A stretch of DNA of 64,000 bases. It comes from Sorex araneus (Eukaryota > Chordata > Mammalia > Eulipotyphla > Soricidae). Positions 21,800 to 35,499 of the stretch are shown piece by piece (the stretch's first letter is position 1; each line of letters opens with the position of its first letter). The stretch lies in contig NC_073306.1 of the NCBI RefSeq assembly GCF_027595985.1, positions 83,067,599 to 83,131,598 of the forward strand, written 5' to 3'. Below the pieces are notes generated by a model that ran no database searches, had not been told where the DNA came from, and saw nothing but the letters and a program-made list of their open reading frames with translations. Both the position numbers and the translations under genes were made by a program.

Positions 21800-22640
21800 A
21801 AGTTTTTTAACAAAAGATATTTTGATAGTGCATCACTAGGTGCACATATATTTTGGGGTATGAGGTCTTCTTGATGTATAAGTCCTTTGGTTATCATGAA
21901 ATGATTGTCCCTTATGGTCTTTTAAATTTAAATTCTGTGTTGTCTAAGCAGATGGCTACCTCTACTCTTTTAAAGGAGTTGTTTACTGTAAGATTATTTT
22001 CTAGCCTTTGGCTTTGAGCCCTGACTCTTCATATGTGTCTCTTGTATACAGCAGAGACTTGGGTTCAGTCTTCTAAAAATCTTGCCACTCAGTGCGGTGA
22101 GTTCAGTCCATTGACACTGAGTGAGATACTGAGATAAAGTAAAATAATTATAATTCTTTTATAGTAGTTTTATGATACATAAAGTGTATCTTCTTTTTAA
22201 AAAGTCTCTTTAATACCTCTTACAAAACTGGTCTAGAGGCTATGAAGTTCCTAAGCTTGTCGATTAAGGTTTGTATCATTCCTATAAACCTGAATGATAA
22301 TTGACCCGTGTAAACTATTCTTGGTGAGGTTATCATGTAGTTGAAGTTTTAAACATTTCTTCATAGTATATCTCAATTTTATTCTTATCCAGAGGGTATC
22401 ACTTGATATATCTGCATTGAATCTTAAGTGATTTATTTTGTTTAAGTTACTTCTTTAAAATCTCACTGCCTTCAATATTCTACCTCTGACTCTGACTTGT
22501 CATTCTAATTACTATGTATCCTGAAGTAGTTTTATTTAGGTCTGTTTGGGCTGGGATCCTTAGGACTTCTTGGATCAGGGTGCATGCATTGCTCAGCTCT
22601 GGGAAATTTTCCTTTATGAATTTTTTGAATTGTGGTTTGG
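21800..22640 (-). mobile_element. Old LINE (probably L1) fragment, antisense
   Basis: TGGTTATCATGAAATGATTG, TCTCTTGTATACAGCAG and GTTCAGTCCATTGACACTGAG have the wording of L1 internal sequence in antisense (the region that reads 'taaatccacaaagatgg' upstream in other mammals is not seen). Diverged. Confidence 0.5.
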
Positions 22641-22699
22641 AAATAAATATAGACTCTCAGAATAGAGTCAATAGAATTGATAACACAGAGAGAAACACT

Positions 22700-22965
22700 A
22701 TAATTTATGGGTAATTATTCTTTGACAATGTAGCTGGATTCATGAAGCACAGCAAGAAAGCTTCTTCAACAAATTATATTTGGAAAACTAGTCACAGGAA
22801 AAAAGTTAAATTGGACATATATCTCACATCATTTACAAAGTTTAATTCAAAGCGGATTGAAGACCCTTATATTAGCTCAGAATCCATAAAACACATTAAG
22901 AAAACAGACAGACTCCTCAGAATATGAACCTCAGAGTTGCCTTCAATGACTTAACTCTAATGGTG
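22700..22965 (+). mobile_element. Old L1 ORF2 fragment, sense
   Basis: GGATTCATGAAGCACAGCAAG and AAAGCGGATTGAAGACC (the KWIKDL-type block before the ORF2 end) suggest sense L1. No frame. Confidence 0.45.
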
Positions 22966-23007
22966 TGTCTCTGGATCGTGGCCATGTGTGAGCTTAAGAA
23001 GATGGAG

Positions 23008-23209
23008 GGCAGGGGCCGGAGCGATAGCACAGCGGGTAGGGCGTTTGCCTTGCACGCGGCTGACCTGGGTTCGATCCCTGGCATCCCATATGGTCCCCCA
23101 AGCACCGCCAGGAGTAATTCCTGAGTGCAAAGTCAGGAGTAACCCCTGAGCATCGCTGGGTGTGACCCAAAAAGCAAAAAAAAAAAAAAAAAGAAACAAA
23201 AAACAAACC
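23008..23209 (+). mobile_element. Young type 1 SINE with target duplication
   Basis: Almost consensus: GGGGCCGGAGCGATAGCAC to GTGACCCAAAAAGC plus A-tail. AAGAAGATGGAG flanks it at 22996-23007 and 23210-23221. Confidence 0.97.
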
Positions 23210-23504
23210 AAGAAGATGGAGAGCAGATGTGGTGTCATCTCAGCGTCCCATCCGGCTGAGGGGAAGGAGGAGGGCCCACTCCTCCTCTGTCCCTTGAGAC
23301 TTGGGATTTTGCCATCACTGCAACTCATACTTGGAGCTTCTTGCTGGCTTCTAGAAAATGACAGCCACCAGGGCTCTTAGAGGGGAGGCGGAGGGATGAT
23401 ACCTGCCCCTGTCTGGAGCAGCCCCACGGAGAAGGCCTATTGCCAAGACCTGGGCCATCTTTGCTGCAAGTTTCTTGGGTTTGAAATTTGTTTTTGTGTC
23501 ACAA

Positions 23505-23673
23505 CAATTTTTTTGGGGGGTCACACCTGACATGCACAGGGGTTACTCCTGGCTCTGCACTCAGGAATTACTCCTGGCGGTGCTCAGGGGACCATATGGG
23601 GTGCGGGGAATTGAACCCGGGTCAGCCACATGCAAGGCAAATGCCCTACCTGCTGTGCTATCACTCCAGCCCC
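23505..23673 (-). mobile_element. Type 1 SINE, antisense
   Basis: TTGGGGGGTCACACCTGAC to ATCACTCCAGCCCC. Flanks CACAACAATTTTTTT and CACAAAAAATTTTTTT are an imperfect target duplication. Confidence 0.93.
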
Positions 23674-24092
23674 ACAAAAAATTTTTTTTAATGTAAGTAC
23701 AAATTCAAACATTTTTGAATGGCAAAGAAAACCTGGGGTAAAATTAAGAGACACTCTACTGACTTATGAGGATATGTTTGCACAATATATATCAACTAAA
23801 GGACTAATATTTGAAGTATATAATACACTCACAAATCTTAATAACAACAAAAAGATAATAATTACATCAAAAATGAAGAAAGGATATAAACAGACATTCC
23901 CGAAAGAAGGCCTGCAGGTAGCCAGTAGATATAGAAAAGCACTCATTGTTACTTATTACCGGGGAAATACAATCAAAACGTTAATGAAATATCTCACACC
24001 AGTAAGAATATCAAAAAAAGACTAGAAATAGTAGGGCTTATAGTGATTTTCTGTTGGTGGAAATGTCGTGTTTTTCAGCCTTTGTGCAAAAT

Positions 24093-24275
24093 ATGAGACT
24101 GGAGCGAAAGTACATCAGGTAGGGCACTTGCCTTGCATGTGGCGGACCCAGGTTTGATCCCACAGACTGATTATGGTTTCCCAACTACAAGCAGGGGAGA
24201 TCTCTGAGCATAGAGAAGGCCCTGAACACAAATGGCTGTGCCTGTGCCTCGCTTCCTATCCTCCCCCAAAAGAAC
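24093..24275 (+). mobile_element. Old type 1 SINE
   Basis: GAGACTGGAGCGAAAGTAC, TGCCTTGCATGTGGCGGAC, CCAGGTTTGATCCC, then a diverged body. Inserted in L1. Confidence 0.75.
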
Positions 24276-24684
24276 AAAATGTTAAGAGATTACTCTGAAA
24301 AAGTAATACAGAAAGTCCTTATGACCCAGCAATTTCACTTCTTGCTTTTTTTCTATCTGTCCAAACAGAAAAATAAAACATTCATTAAAAAATGCATATG
24401 CACACGTACACTCAATCAAGTACTTCAGACAATATCCATGATATGGAAAAAAAACTAAATGACCAAGGACATATGTGTGAGTGAAGAAGTTGTGGTATTT
24501 ATACACAACAGAATACTCTGAAACTGAGAAAAGATGAAATCATGCAGTTCACTGCTTTGTGGATAGAATTGGAGGGTCAAACGTTGAACTAGATAAGTTG
24601 AGGGCAAGGGGAGTAGGACAAATACCAATGATCTAACTCATCTGTGTTGTACAGAAAGACGAAACATGGGAGTAGACATTATAG

Positions 24685-24936
24685 GGCTGGAGTGATAGCA
24701 CCGAAGGTAGGGCATTTACCTTGCACGCAGCCGACCTGGGTTCGATTCCTCCACCACTCTTGGAGAGCCCGTCAAGCTACTGAGAGTATCTCACCCACAC
24801 TGCAGAGCCTGGCAAGCTACCTGTGGCGTATTTGATGTGCCAAAAACAGTAACAACAAGTTTCACAATGGAGAGACATTACTGGTGCCCGCGCAAGCAAA
24901 TCGATGAGCAACGGGATGACAGTGACTGTGACAGAC
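24685..24936 (+). mobile_element. Type 2 SINE, full length, 11-bp target duplication
   Basis: A model copy: head GGCTGGAGTGATAGCACCG to TTCGATTCC, body with GAGAGCCCGTCAAGCTAC and AGAGCCTGGCAAGCTAC, GTGCCAAAAACAGTAAC, and tail GGTGCCCGCGCAAGCAAATC to GGGATGACAGTGACTGTGAC. AGACATTATAG flanks it at 24674-24684 and 24937-24947. There is no poly(A). Confidence 0.96.
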
Positions 24937-25689
24937 AGACATTATAGAAAGAAACCTTTGGCTTTAGACTACAAATATCCAACTATGAAGCAGGACATGG
25001 GACTATATGAGGGAAATAAATAGGCCATTAGAGGAGACAAGGATAGCGGTGGAGGGTCTTGGGAACTTTGGATCATAGGGTAAAATTTGGCAGCTACCAA
25101 GTAACAATCACACAAATGAATACAAGGGTAGTATAGTCTTATAGTAAATTTTTCTTAACTGTTGAAGAACAGATTATTCCAGACATATGCAAAAAAATGT
25201 GAAACACAACAAAAATTAGAAGGGTCATCCCTCAATTACATAACTTAGACCGGAATCCAGATTTAAATATATTGAGGAACACTAACATGATTCTCTTAAG
25301 GCTGGAGAAGAGCATGGCAATTTAGAACTGTTTCAGTGGGAGATCCCTCTATCTGGGAAGGATAGTTTTGCAGTGGTGACATACAATTGCAAAACTTGAT
25401 GACTTAACATGTACAAGTTTATTTTTTATTTAAGTTACATGTCTAATGTGTGTTGGCAGCAGACATGGCCTATCTGGTTCTTGAAACAAGGGAAGTGGTG
25501 TATGGCTATTTCACACCAGTCTTTATATATTTCACATCAATCTATATATTTCATCCTGGAACTGACATACATTTAGTATATATATCTCTAATTCCAAGGT
25601 CCTCTACTACACAGGATAACAGAAATGAGGAGGATAGGGCTTCTGAGTTATATCCAATGATACAGAAACAAGAGACAAAGTGTGAAATA

Positions 25690-26224
25690 AGAATTGAAAA
25701 GAGCGCGGACCTGAGAAACTGTCCCCCAAGGCGGCTTCCTGCCGGCTTGGGCTTCTCTGCATCCTCTTCCACCTTGCCGCGGCAGCCAACCCAGACCAGC
25801 GCCCTCCCATCTCCCGCGTCTTGAACAGGTGAGGACTGACCGGGAAACGCTTCCCTGCGCTGCGTGGACCTGCGAGAAACTGCGACCCCGCCAGGAAGAT
25901 TCTGGGGGCGTGGCCTGTATTTCAGTGGGCGTGGTCTCGATGCGGGCTTGGCCTTCTGTCCAAGCAGCGGCTGCTAACTTGGCCGCAGATATTATCTCCA
26001 CAGATATTATCTCTGACCTTAGCACACTAGGTATTGCCTATTTCTTTGAAAATCACTTTAATCATCTCAATCACCTATGTAAAATACCCACTAGCTTAGT
26101 CTAAATTTATACAACCTATCACTGAATAAGGGAAGCTTAGCACAAACAGAAAACCTCCTTCCCACAACAAGAGGGAACAGGAATAAAGAACCACAAAGCT
26201 CAGACTCTACACTACCATATCAAG
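25690..26224 (+). promoter_or_regulatory. L1 5' UTR, presumed internal promoter
   Basis: CpG- and GC-rich sequence (for example GGCTTCCTGCCGGCTTGGGC, TTGCCGCGGCAGCC, GGGGGCGTGGCC) directly upstream of ORF1. CCGCGG and two GGGCGTGG boxes are visible; GGGCGTGG is close to an Sp/KLF site. Promoter role is inferred from L1 biology. Confidence 0.6.
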
Positions 26225-27175
26225 ATGAAGAAGCAGCGAAAATCCCCTCCACCAAGAGAAGGAAATGAAAATATTCCAGAAACATCATCAGGGGCTACTC
26301 ACATCTACGACCTCTCAGATAAGCAATTCAGAGAGGAAATCTGGAGGAGAGTCGACCTATTACAAGCAACCATGGAACAGACATCCAATAAGTTACAGGA
26401 GGAGATGAATGAAGCACTGCAACAGTCTACCAAGAAAATGCAGGAAGAAATGAGAGCAGAAATTTCAAACCTATGAACGGAAGTCACACAAATAAAGGAA
26501 TCAGTAGATGAACTAAAAATCTCATTAGATGGCCTCAACAGTAGAATGACTACAGCCGAAGACAGAATCAGCGACCTAGAAGATGAGCTACAGAAAGCTT
26601 ATAGACAACAACAAATCATGGCCAAAGACCTCAAAATGGCTATAGAACGAATCAGAGCCCTGGGGGATGACTTTAAGAGGAACAACATTAGAATCATTGG
26701 AGTACCAGAACCACAGGGAAGTAACCCCAATGAAAAAAACACAGTCAAAGACATCATTGCTAAGAAATTCCCAGAGCTGGAGAAGGCAGGCATCCAGATA
26801 CAAGGAGTCCGAAGAGTACCAGCAAAAAGAGACCCAAATAAAAAGACTCCAAGGCATATCATAGTCAGAATGACGGATGCTATGGATAGAGACACAATTC
26901 TGCAAGCAGCAAGGTCAAAGAAGGAAATCACATACAAAGGAGCACCCCTCAGATTTACAGCAGACCCGTCAGAGGAAACCCTCCGAGCCCGAAGACAATG
27001 GTGGAACATAGTGAAAAAACTCAATGAAATGAATGCCTCACCTAGAATACTTTATCCAGCTAAACTCTCACTCAAACTCGAAGGAAACATACACTACTTC
27101 TCGGACAAACAACAGCTCAGGAATTTCATAGACTCAAAACCAAACTTGAAAGAAGGTCTAAAGGGGCTACTGTGA
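26225..27175 (+). pseudogene. L1 ORF1 (RNA-binding protein), one stop
   Basis: The L1 ORF1 product is a trimeric nucleic-acid chaperone. It starts MKKQRKSPPPREGNE, continues with a coiled coil (heptads around LQATMEQTSNKLQEEMNEAL), and after the TGA at 26474-26476 resumes in the same frame with TEVTQIKESVDELK. The RRM-like core holds NNIRIIGVPE, and the C-terminal domain holds PRHIIVRMTDAMDRDTILQA and ASPRILYPAKLS. Without the stop it would be about 316 residues, normal for mammalian ORF1p. Confidence 0.93.
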
Positions 27176-27217
27176 GACAAGTAGGAGCCCCATAAGAACA
27201 ACAAATCCCACAGAAAG

Positions 27218-30772
<3,555 letters not shown>

Positions 30773-30911
30773 TAGATAAAGTAGATCAAAATCAGTAAGG
30801 ATGTCGATTTGAATGACTAAATTAACAAATTTGGTGACTAAATTAACAAAATGAACATTGACTTATTAAGCACTATTATGGACAAATGGATTACTAATGA
30901 TAAAGATAATA

Positions 30912-31100
30912 TTTCTTCTTTTTTGGTTTGGCTTTGGTTCTGGCTCATACTCTGCTATGTTCAGGGTTTACTCCTTGCTCTGCACTGAAAAATTACTCCT
31001 GCTGGTGTTTGAGGGACCATATGGGATGCCAGGGATCAAACCTAGGTCAGCTGCATGTAAGGTCAATGCCCTACCTGCTGCATTATTGCTATGTCCCCTA
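30912..31100 (-). mobile_element. Old type 1 SINE, antisense
   Basis: TTCAGGGTTTACTCCTTGC, GAGGGACCATATGGGATGCC, ATCAAACCTAGGTCAGCTGC and TTATTGCTATGTCCCC. Diverged. Confidence 0.85.
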
Positions 31101-31140
31101 AAGAAAATATTTCTAAGGATGACACAATAAAACCATCTCA

Positions 31141-31705
31141 AGCCTGCCGCAGCTGCACAAGTGTGACCCCAGACGCCAGCTAAATTGTTCAGCATGGGCA
31201 GCTCCTCGAAGAATGTCTCCAGACTGAGAACTAAACCTTGGCCCCAAGCCCGCCCAGGAGGGGAAAGGTATTTTTCTCTCTCTCGCCTCTTCCTTGCCGG
31301 GGGTGAAGGGCGTGGTGACCGCCATATTATGACTACCACAGGACCACAGATGGGGTTTACAAGCTTGCAATGATCCAATATCTGGAAGAAATCTCCCTGG
31401 ACTTAGTTGCTAAAGTACAGAAATCTAAAACCGACCTCATATCTCTTCACAACAGGTCTAACTCTAGTGGGGTACTCCTAACAATAATAGTGAGGTTTGT
31501 GTTGAAATATTGAATGTAACCAAAGTAAATAGAAAGTAAAGTGAAATTTATCAGTTACAAGGCGGGGGGGGGGTGGGAGGTGTACTGTGTGTTTTTTTTT
31601 TTTTTTTGGTGGTGGGATATGGGCACTGGTGAAGGGATGGTTGTTTCAGCATTGTATAACTGAGACTTAAGCCTGATAGCATTGTAATTTTCCACATGGT
31701 GATTC
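31141..31705 (+). mobile_element. Retroposon copy A, L1-like 3' end, 15-bp target duplication
   Basis: Copy A and its tail (which resumes at 32649-32682) are flanked by AATAAAACCATCTCA at 31126-31140 and 32683-32697. The 5' part is GC-rich and carries GACCGCCATATTATGA, whose complement holds a good YY1 site (ATGGCGG). The middle has no homology I recognise. The 3' part matches the L1 3' end type TTTCCACATGGTGATTCAAT. It has no convincing ORF. It is about 90 percent like copy C by eye. I read it as a non-autonomous element moved by L1. Confidence 0.85.
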
Positions 31706-32252
31706 AATAAAATAAAATTCTTTTTTTATTTAACTTTTTATTAAATCACCATGTGGAAAGTTACAAAGTTCTCAGGTTTATGTCTCAGTTATACAATATT
31801 CAAACACCCATCCCTTCACCAGTGCCCATATTCCACCACCAAAAACCCCACTATACCCCCCGCCCCCACCTCCTACCCCCTACTGTATTACTAATAAATT
31901 TCACTTCATTTTCTATTTACCTTGATTACATCCCATATTTCACTATAAAACTCACTATAGTTGTTAGAGTTTCCACCCAAGAGTGACAGACCTACTACCA
32001 AGGAAGCATTTGATAATATGTTTTACATTGCTGGAAATGAAGAAATATGTAGTCCCACTGCTACTAGTACATAACTCTTCTCTCTTTTTTTTTCCTTTTC
32101 CCCCCCTTTTTTTTCCCGTCATCCCCCTTCGCGAACCTCATAGTATGGTGTACACCACGCTTCGTCGGCCAGTGTGGAGCTTTTGCTTGGTTCACAGTCC
32201 AGATAGGTGGCTGCTACATTAATAACCTTCAATATTTCAACAAAAACTTACT

Positions 32253-32428
32253 TTTTTTTTTCTTTTTGGGTCACACCCAGCGATGCTCAGGGGTTACTCC
32301 TGGCTTTGCACTCAGGAACTACTCCTGGCGGTGCTTGGGGGACCATATGGGATGCCGGGGATCGAACCCGGGTCGGCCGCGTGCAAGGCAAACGCCCTAC
32401 CCGCTGTGCTATCGCTCCGGCCCCCCCA
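32253..32428 (-). mobile_element. Young type 1 SINE nested in copy B
   Basis: Nearly identical to the head-and-body consensus, ending GCTATCGCTCCGGCCC. AAAAACTTACT flanks it at 32242-32252 and 32429-32439. Confidence 0.97.
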
Positions 32429-32521
32429 AAAAACTTACTGTTATTATTTGGAGTTTCCCCCGCAAGCCAGACCTGTTCAAAAGAAACCATTTCACATTGC
32501 TGACAATTATAAATGTTCAGT

Positions 32522-32549
32522 CGCGCGGATGCAGCTGCGTCCGCGCGGT
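32522..32549. repeat. GC-rich near-perfect hairpin
   Basis: CGCGCGGATGCAG is followed at once by CTGCGTCCGCGCG: 12 of 13 positions pair with no loop to speak of. It is inside retroposon copy B and absent from copies A and C at the aligned place. Confidence 0.9.
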
Positions 32550-32743
32550 TTTGGATTTCTGTATAAAGTCCAGGGAAAATTCTGCCAGAAATCGCATAGC
32601 ACAGCTCACAGTCCCAGTGCATTGCTGTTCTAATAAAATAAAATTCTTAAAAAAAAAGAACCGTAAAAAATAAATAAAAAAAAATAAAACCATCTCAGTT
32701 ATCCATTGCTTCATAGTAAATGATTTAAAAACTTGTGATTTTA

Positions 32744-32908
32744 GGGGCTGGAGCAATAGTAGAGTGGATAGGGCATTTGCCTTGCATGCGACCAACCTGG
32801 GTTCGATTCCCAGCATCCCATATGGTCCTCTGAACACTGCCAGGGGTGATTCCTGAGTGCAGAGCCAGGAGTAACCCCTGTGCATTGCCAGATGTAACCC
32901 CCCCAAGA
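32744..32908 (+). mobile_element. Type 1 SINE, 17-bp target duplication
   Basis: GGGGCTGGAGCAATAGTAG to GATGTAACCCCCCCAAG. AAAAACTTGTGATTTTA flanks it at 32727-32743 and 32909-32925. Confidence 0.97.
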
Positions 32909-32935
32909 AAAAACTTGTGATTTTAAGTAGCAATG

Positions 32936-34617
32936 TTTCTATCACTTGTATCATTTGTATCACTTGTCATCCCATTGATCTTGGATTTGCTCGAGCGGGT
33001 GCCAGTAACGTCTCCATTTGTCCCTGTCAAGTGCTAGTGTAGCCCAATGATATCTGCTTGCTCCAGGAATAGGAAGAGCCTCAAATCATTCATTCAGAGA
33101 TTTGATGAAGAAATCTGACCATCTATTTGGTGGGCGGCCACGAGGTTTTCTGTCATCCTATGGAATCCAGTCGGTAACAGCTCTAGTCCAGCGGTCGTCT
33201 CTGAGTCGCATTACATGACCGGCCCATCTGATTTTTGATGCCTTGGCAAACGAGACAGCGTCTCTGATTCTTGACCGTCGACGGAGGTCAGAACTCCGGA
33301 TTCCTTCTCTCACTTAAGTGAGACGTGATACTCCTAGCATAGCTCTTTTGATTCCTCTTTGGGATACCCTAATAGCATTCTCAACCTGTTTGCGTAGGGT
33401 CCAGGTCTCTGAGGCACATGTTAGTGCAGGAAGAACGGTGGAATCGAAAAGGTGTGCCCAGAGTCGGAGGTTCTTTATTCTCTTAACCACTTCTTCGACA
33501 CTCTTGAAGGCATTCCACGCTGCTCTCTTCCTCCTGCGCAGTTCTGGCGCCAAGTTGTTCCTCATGTTGAGTTCTTAACCCAGGTACACATAGCTGATGC
33601 AATCAGAGATGTTCGTTCCATTGAGAGCAAATGGATCTTCAGGGACCAGTTCGTTTTTCATGAACATCATCTTGTTGAGATTCAGCTGCAATCCAACCTT
33701 TCCACACTCGTGGTTGAAGTCGGCCAGCATTTGTGCCGCTTGACTAGTTTGGTGTTAAAAGAACCATGTCATCAGCGAAGCAGAGGTGGTGTAATTGCCG
33801 ACCGTCTATCTTCACTCCCATTCCTTCCCATTCCAGTCGTCACATGATGTTCTCAAGGGTGGCACTGAAGAGTTTCGGTTAAATGGTATCACCCCTCTCT
33901 TTACATCAATGATCACTTCCTTGTAGAATGGTGAGATCCTGGTGGTGAATCCACAATACAGCTCGCGGAGGATTTTAATATACTGAGTTTGAATGCCCTG
34001 TTTGGCCAGGGCTTCGATAACCGCCTCAGTCTCAACAGAATCGAAGGCCTTCTTTAAGTCGATGAACGTTAGACAGAGAGGCATCTTGAACTCTCGCGGA
34101 ACTTCGATGAGTTTGGTCACTGTATGGATATGGTCTATCATGCTGAATCCCCTTTGGAACCCAGCTTGCTCACATGGTTGTCCTTCGTCTAGTGTTCTGC
34201 CTATTCTATTCAGGATGACATGAGTGAACAACTTGTAGATGACAGACAGCAGGCAGATTGGGCAATAGTTGCCAATGTCGTGGATGTCTCCCTTCTTGTA
34301 CAACAGAACGGTACTACTGGTTTTCCACTGGGACGGAACCTTGCATTCAGACAGGTAGTGTGTGAAGAGTTGAGCCAGTGTATTGATGAGTACTGGCGGC
34401 AGATTCTTCAGATGTTCGGGTCTGACCTTGTCTGGACCAAGTGCTGTATGCATCTTTACCAATGAAATGGCATGTCGGATTTCAGAAGGGAGAACATCGG
34501 GAACTAAATATCCATCCTGCAGAATTTGGTACGTGGGCAGGTGGACATGGCTATCAAAAAGATCCGAGTAGAAGTCGTAAATAATCCTCTCCATTGCCTT
34601 TCTGGAAGATGTGATAG
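32936..34617 (-). mobile_element. RTE-type LINE copy 1, 3' part
   Basis: Read on the - strand this is the 3' two thirds of an RTE-like non-LTR retrotransposon: fingers/palm of the reverse transcriptase, catalytic FADD, the C-terminal region, a stop, and then a short tandem tail of TGATACAA-type units (32936-32965) in place of poly(A). That tail type is typical of the RTE/BovB clade. The endonuclease is missing. At about 34617 orientation flips; see the next entry. Confidence 0.88.
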
Positions 34618-34621
34618 ACAA
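33812..34621 (-). pseudogene. RTE-like reverse transcriptase, open 269-codon piece
   Basis: Reverse transcriptase motifs are [68 protein letters not shown] and [16 protein letters not shown] (motif [10 protein letters not shown]). After a break the frame resumes with [18 protein letters not shown], which keeps the catalytic FADD, at about 33740-33800. A further piece at 33314-33565 holds RAAWNAFKSVEEVVKR and LPALTCASETWTLRK. The style is that of endonuclease-reverse transcriptases common in nematode annotations, and quite unlike the L1 ORF2 above. Confidence 0.88.
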
Positions 34622-35062
34622 GGAATACGATCGACTGGTTCAGCACCTCCATGACTGTGCAAAGAATGCCAAGACTGAGAAAGCCACAAACAGACTCCTG
34701 TCTTGGGAAACTCTTGAGCTCATTCGTCAATGTGGTTTGGCTTGAGCCTCAGGCAACCACAAGCTAACATCCGAGCTCACAAAGCTGTGCAGAGATGCGA
34801 TAAAGAAAGACCTTAAAGAGAGAAGAGCAGCAGTGTTGACCAGTGCAGCAGAAGCCGGGAAAAGAATTCGCACTGGTGAAGGGATGGGTGTTTGAGCATT
34901 GTATAACTGAGACTTTAACCTGAAAGCTTTGTAACTTTCCACATGGTGAATCAATAAAAGAATTAATAAAAAATAAATAAAATAAAATAAAAGTTTAAAA
35001 AAAAAAGAATTCGCAACGCTTGCCTGTCCTTCGCCAACTACAAGACCAAGATGACTGCCCTC
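34618..35062 (+). mobile_element. RTE-type LINE copy 1, inverted 5' part
   Basis: On the + strand the region upstream of the reverse transcriptase reads YDRLVQHLHDCAKNAKTEKA, then KLCRDAIKKDLKERRAAVL, and after the nested L1 ends [13 protein letters not shown]. In copy 2 (43970-44130) the same segments are collinear on the - strand, so copy 1 has a 5' inversion, as made by twin priming. Confidence 0.85.
34874..35002 (+). mobile_element. Short L1 3' end inserted in the RTE copy
   Basis: A 129-bp 3' fragment: CTGGTGAAGGGATGGGTG to TTTCCACATGGTGAATCAAT plus A-rich tail. AAAAGAATTCGCA is duplicated at 34861-34873 and 35003-35015. Confidence 0.96.
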
Positions 35063-35499
35063 CGACAATACTTCTGTAGACTGTCTATATCTAACTGGGT
35101 AGTAGATCAGCTAAGGTCACTCATGTGATATACATTCACTAAGGAATGCAGCTGAGTGGAAACATCAGGGCTTGTCTGATGTGGCTAGAACAGCTGGGCT
35201 GACTGGGATCACTGGGACAAGCAGACTTCCTTCATGGCATTTGACAAACTCAAAATTTGCACAACTTTATTTTGCCACTGCCAAAGCAAGTCATGAGACC
35301 AACTAGATTCAAAGGTAAAGGATTTGAAGTTTATTTACTGATGGGAAGTGTAGCATTCCCATATAAGTATGAGAAGAATTATTGGGCAAAAAGTACACTT
35401 TTCAGTCAAAAGTATTCAGCTATCACTTATGTGAAAAATAAACCCACCAGTCTAGGGATATATCACTCCACCAAAAAATTACATAATCACAGTGTCAGA

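Larger units (their letters stand above)
23690..25260 (+). mobile_element. Old L1 (ORF2 3' half), sense, with nested SINEs
   Basis: In order: AACTAAAGGACTAATATTTG, AAATATCTCACACCAGTAAG, TGTTGGTGGAAATGTCG, TATGACCCAGCAATTTCAC, ACTCTGAAACTGAGAAAAG and CTAACTCATCTGTG. These are the usual L1 ORF2-end and 3' blocks. SINEs at 24093 and 24685 interrupt it. Confidence 0.7.
31723..32631 (-). mobile_element. Retroposon copy B, inserted in the tail of copy A
   Basis: AATAAAATAAAATTCTT is duplicated at 31706-31722 and 32632-32648, so B landed in A's A-rich tail in opposite orientation. Read on the - strand, B shares CCCTGGACTTTATACAG.AATCCAAAACC, GAACAGGTCT, AAATATTGAAGG-type blocks and the 3' TGGGCACTGGTGAAGGGATGG and TTTCCACATGGTG with A. 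It is more diverged, 5'-truncated, holds extra sequence, and contains a SINE. Confidence 0.85.

Noticed and set aside
25450..26104. Overlapping open frames on both strands at 25450-26104
   Set aside because: They fall on the GC-rich L1 5' UTR, where stop codons are rare; no domain is seen.
32950..33010. A separate type 2 SINE at the left end of RTE copy 1
   Set aside because: The matching sequence is the 3' end of the RTE itself, continuous with its coding region; no SINE head is present.
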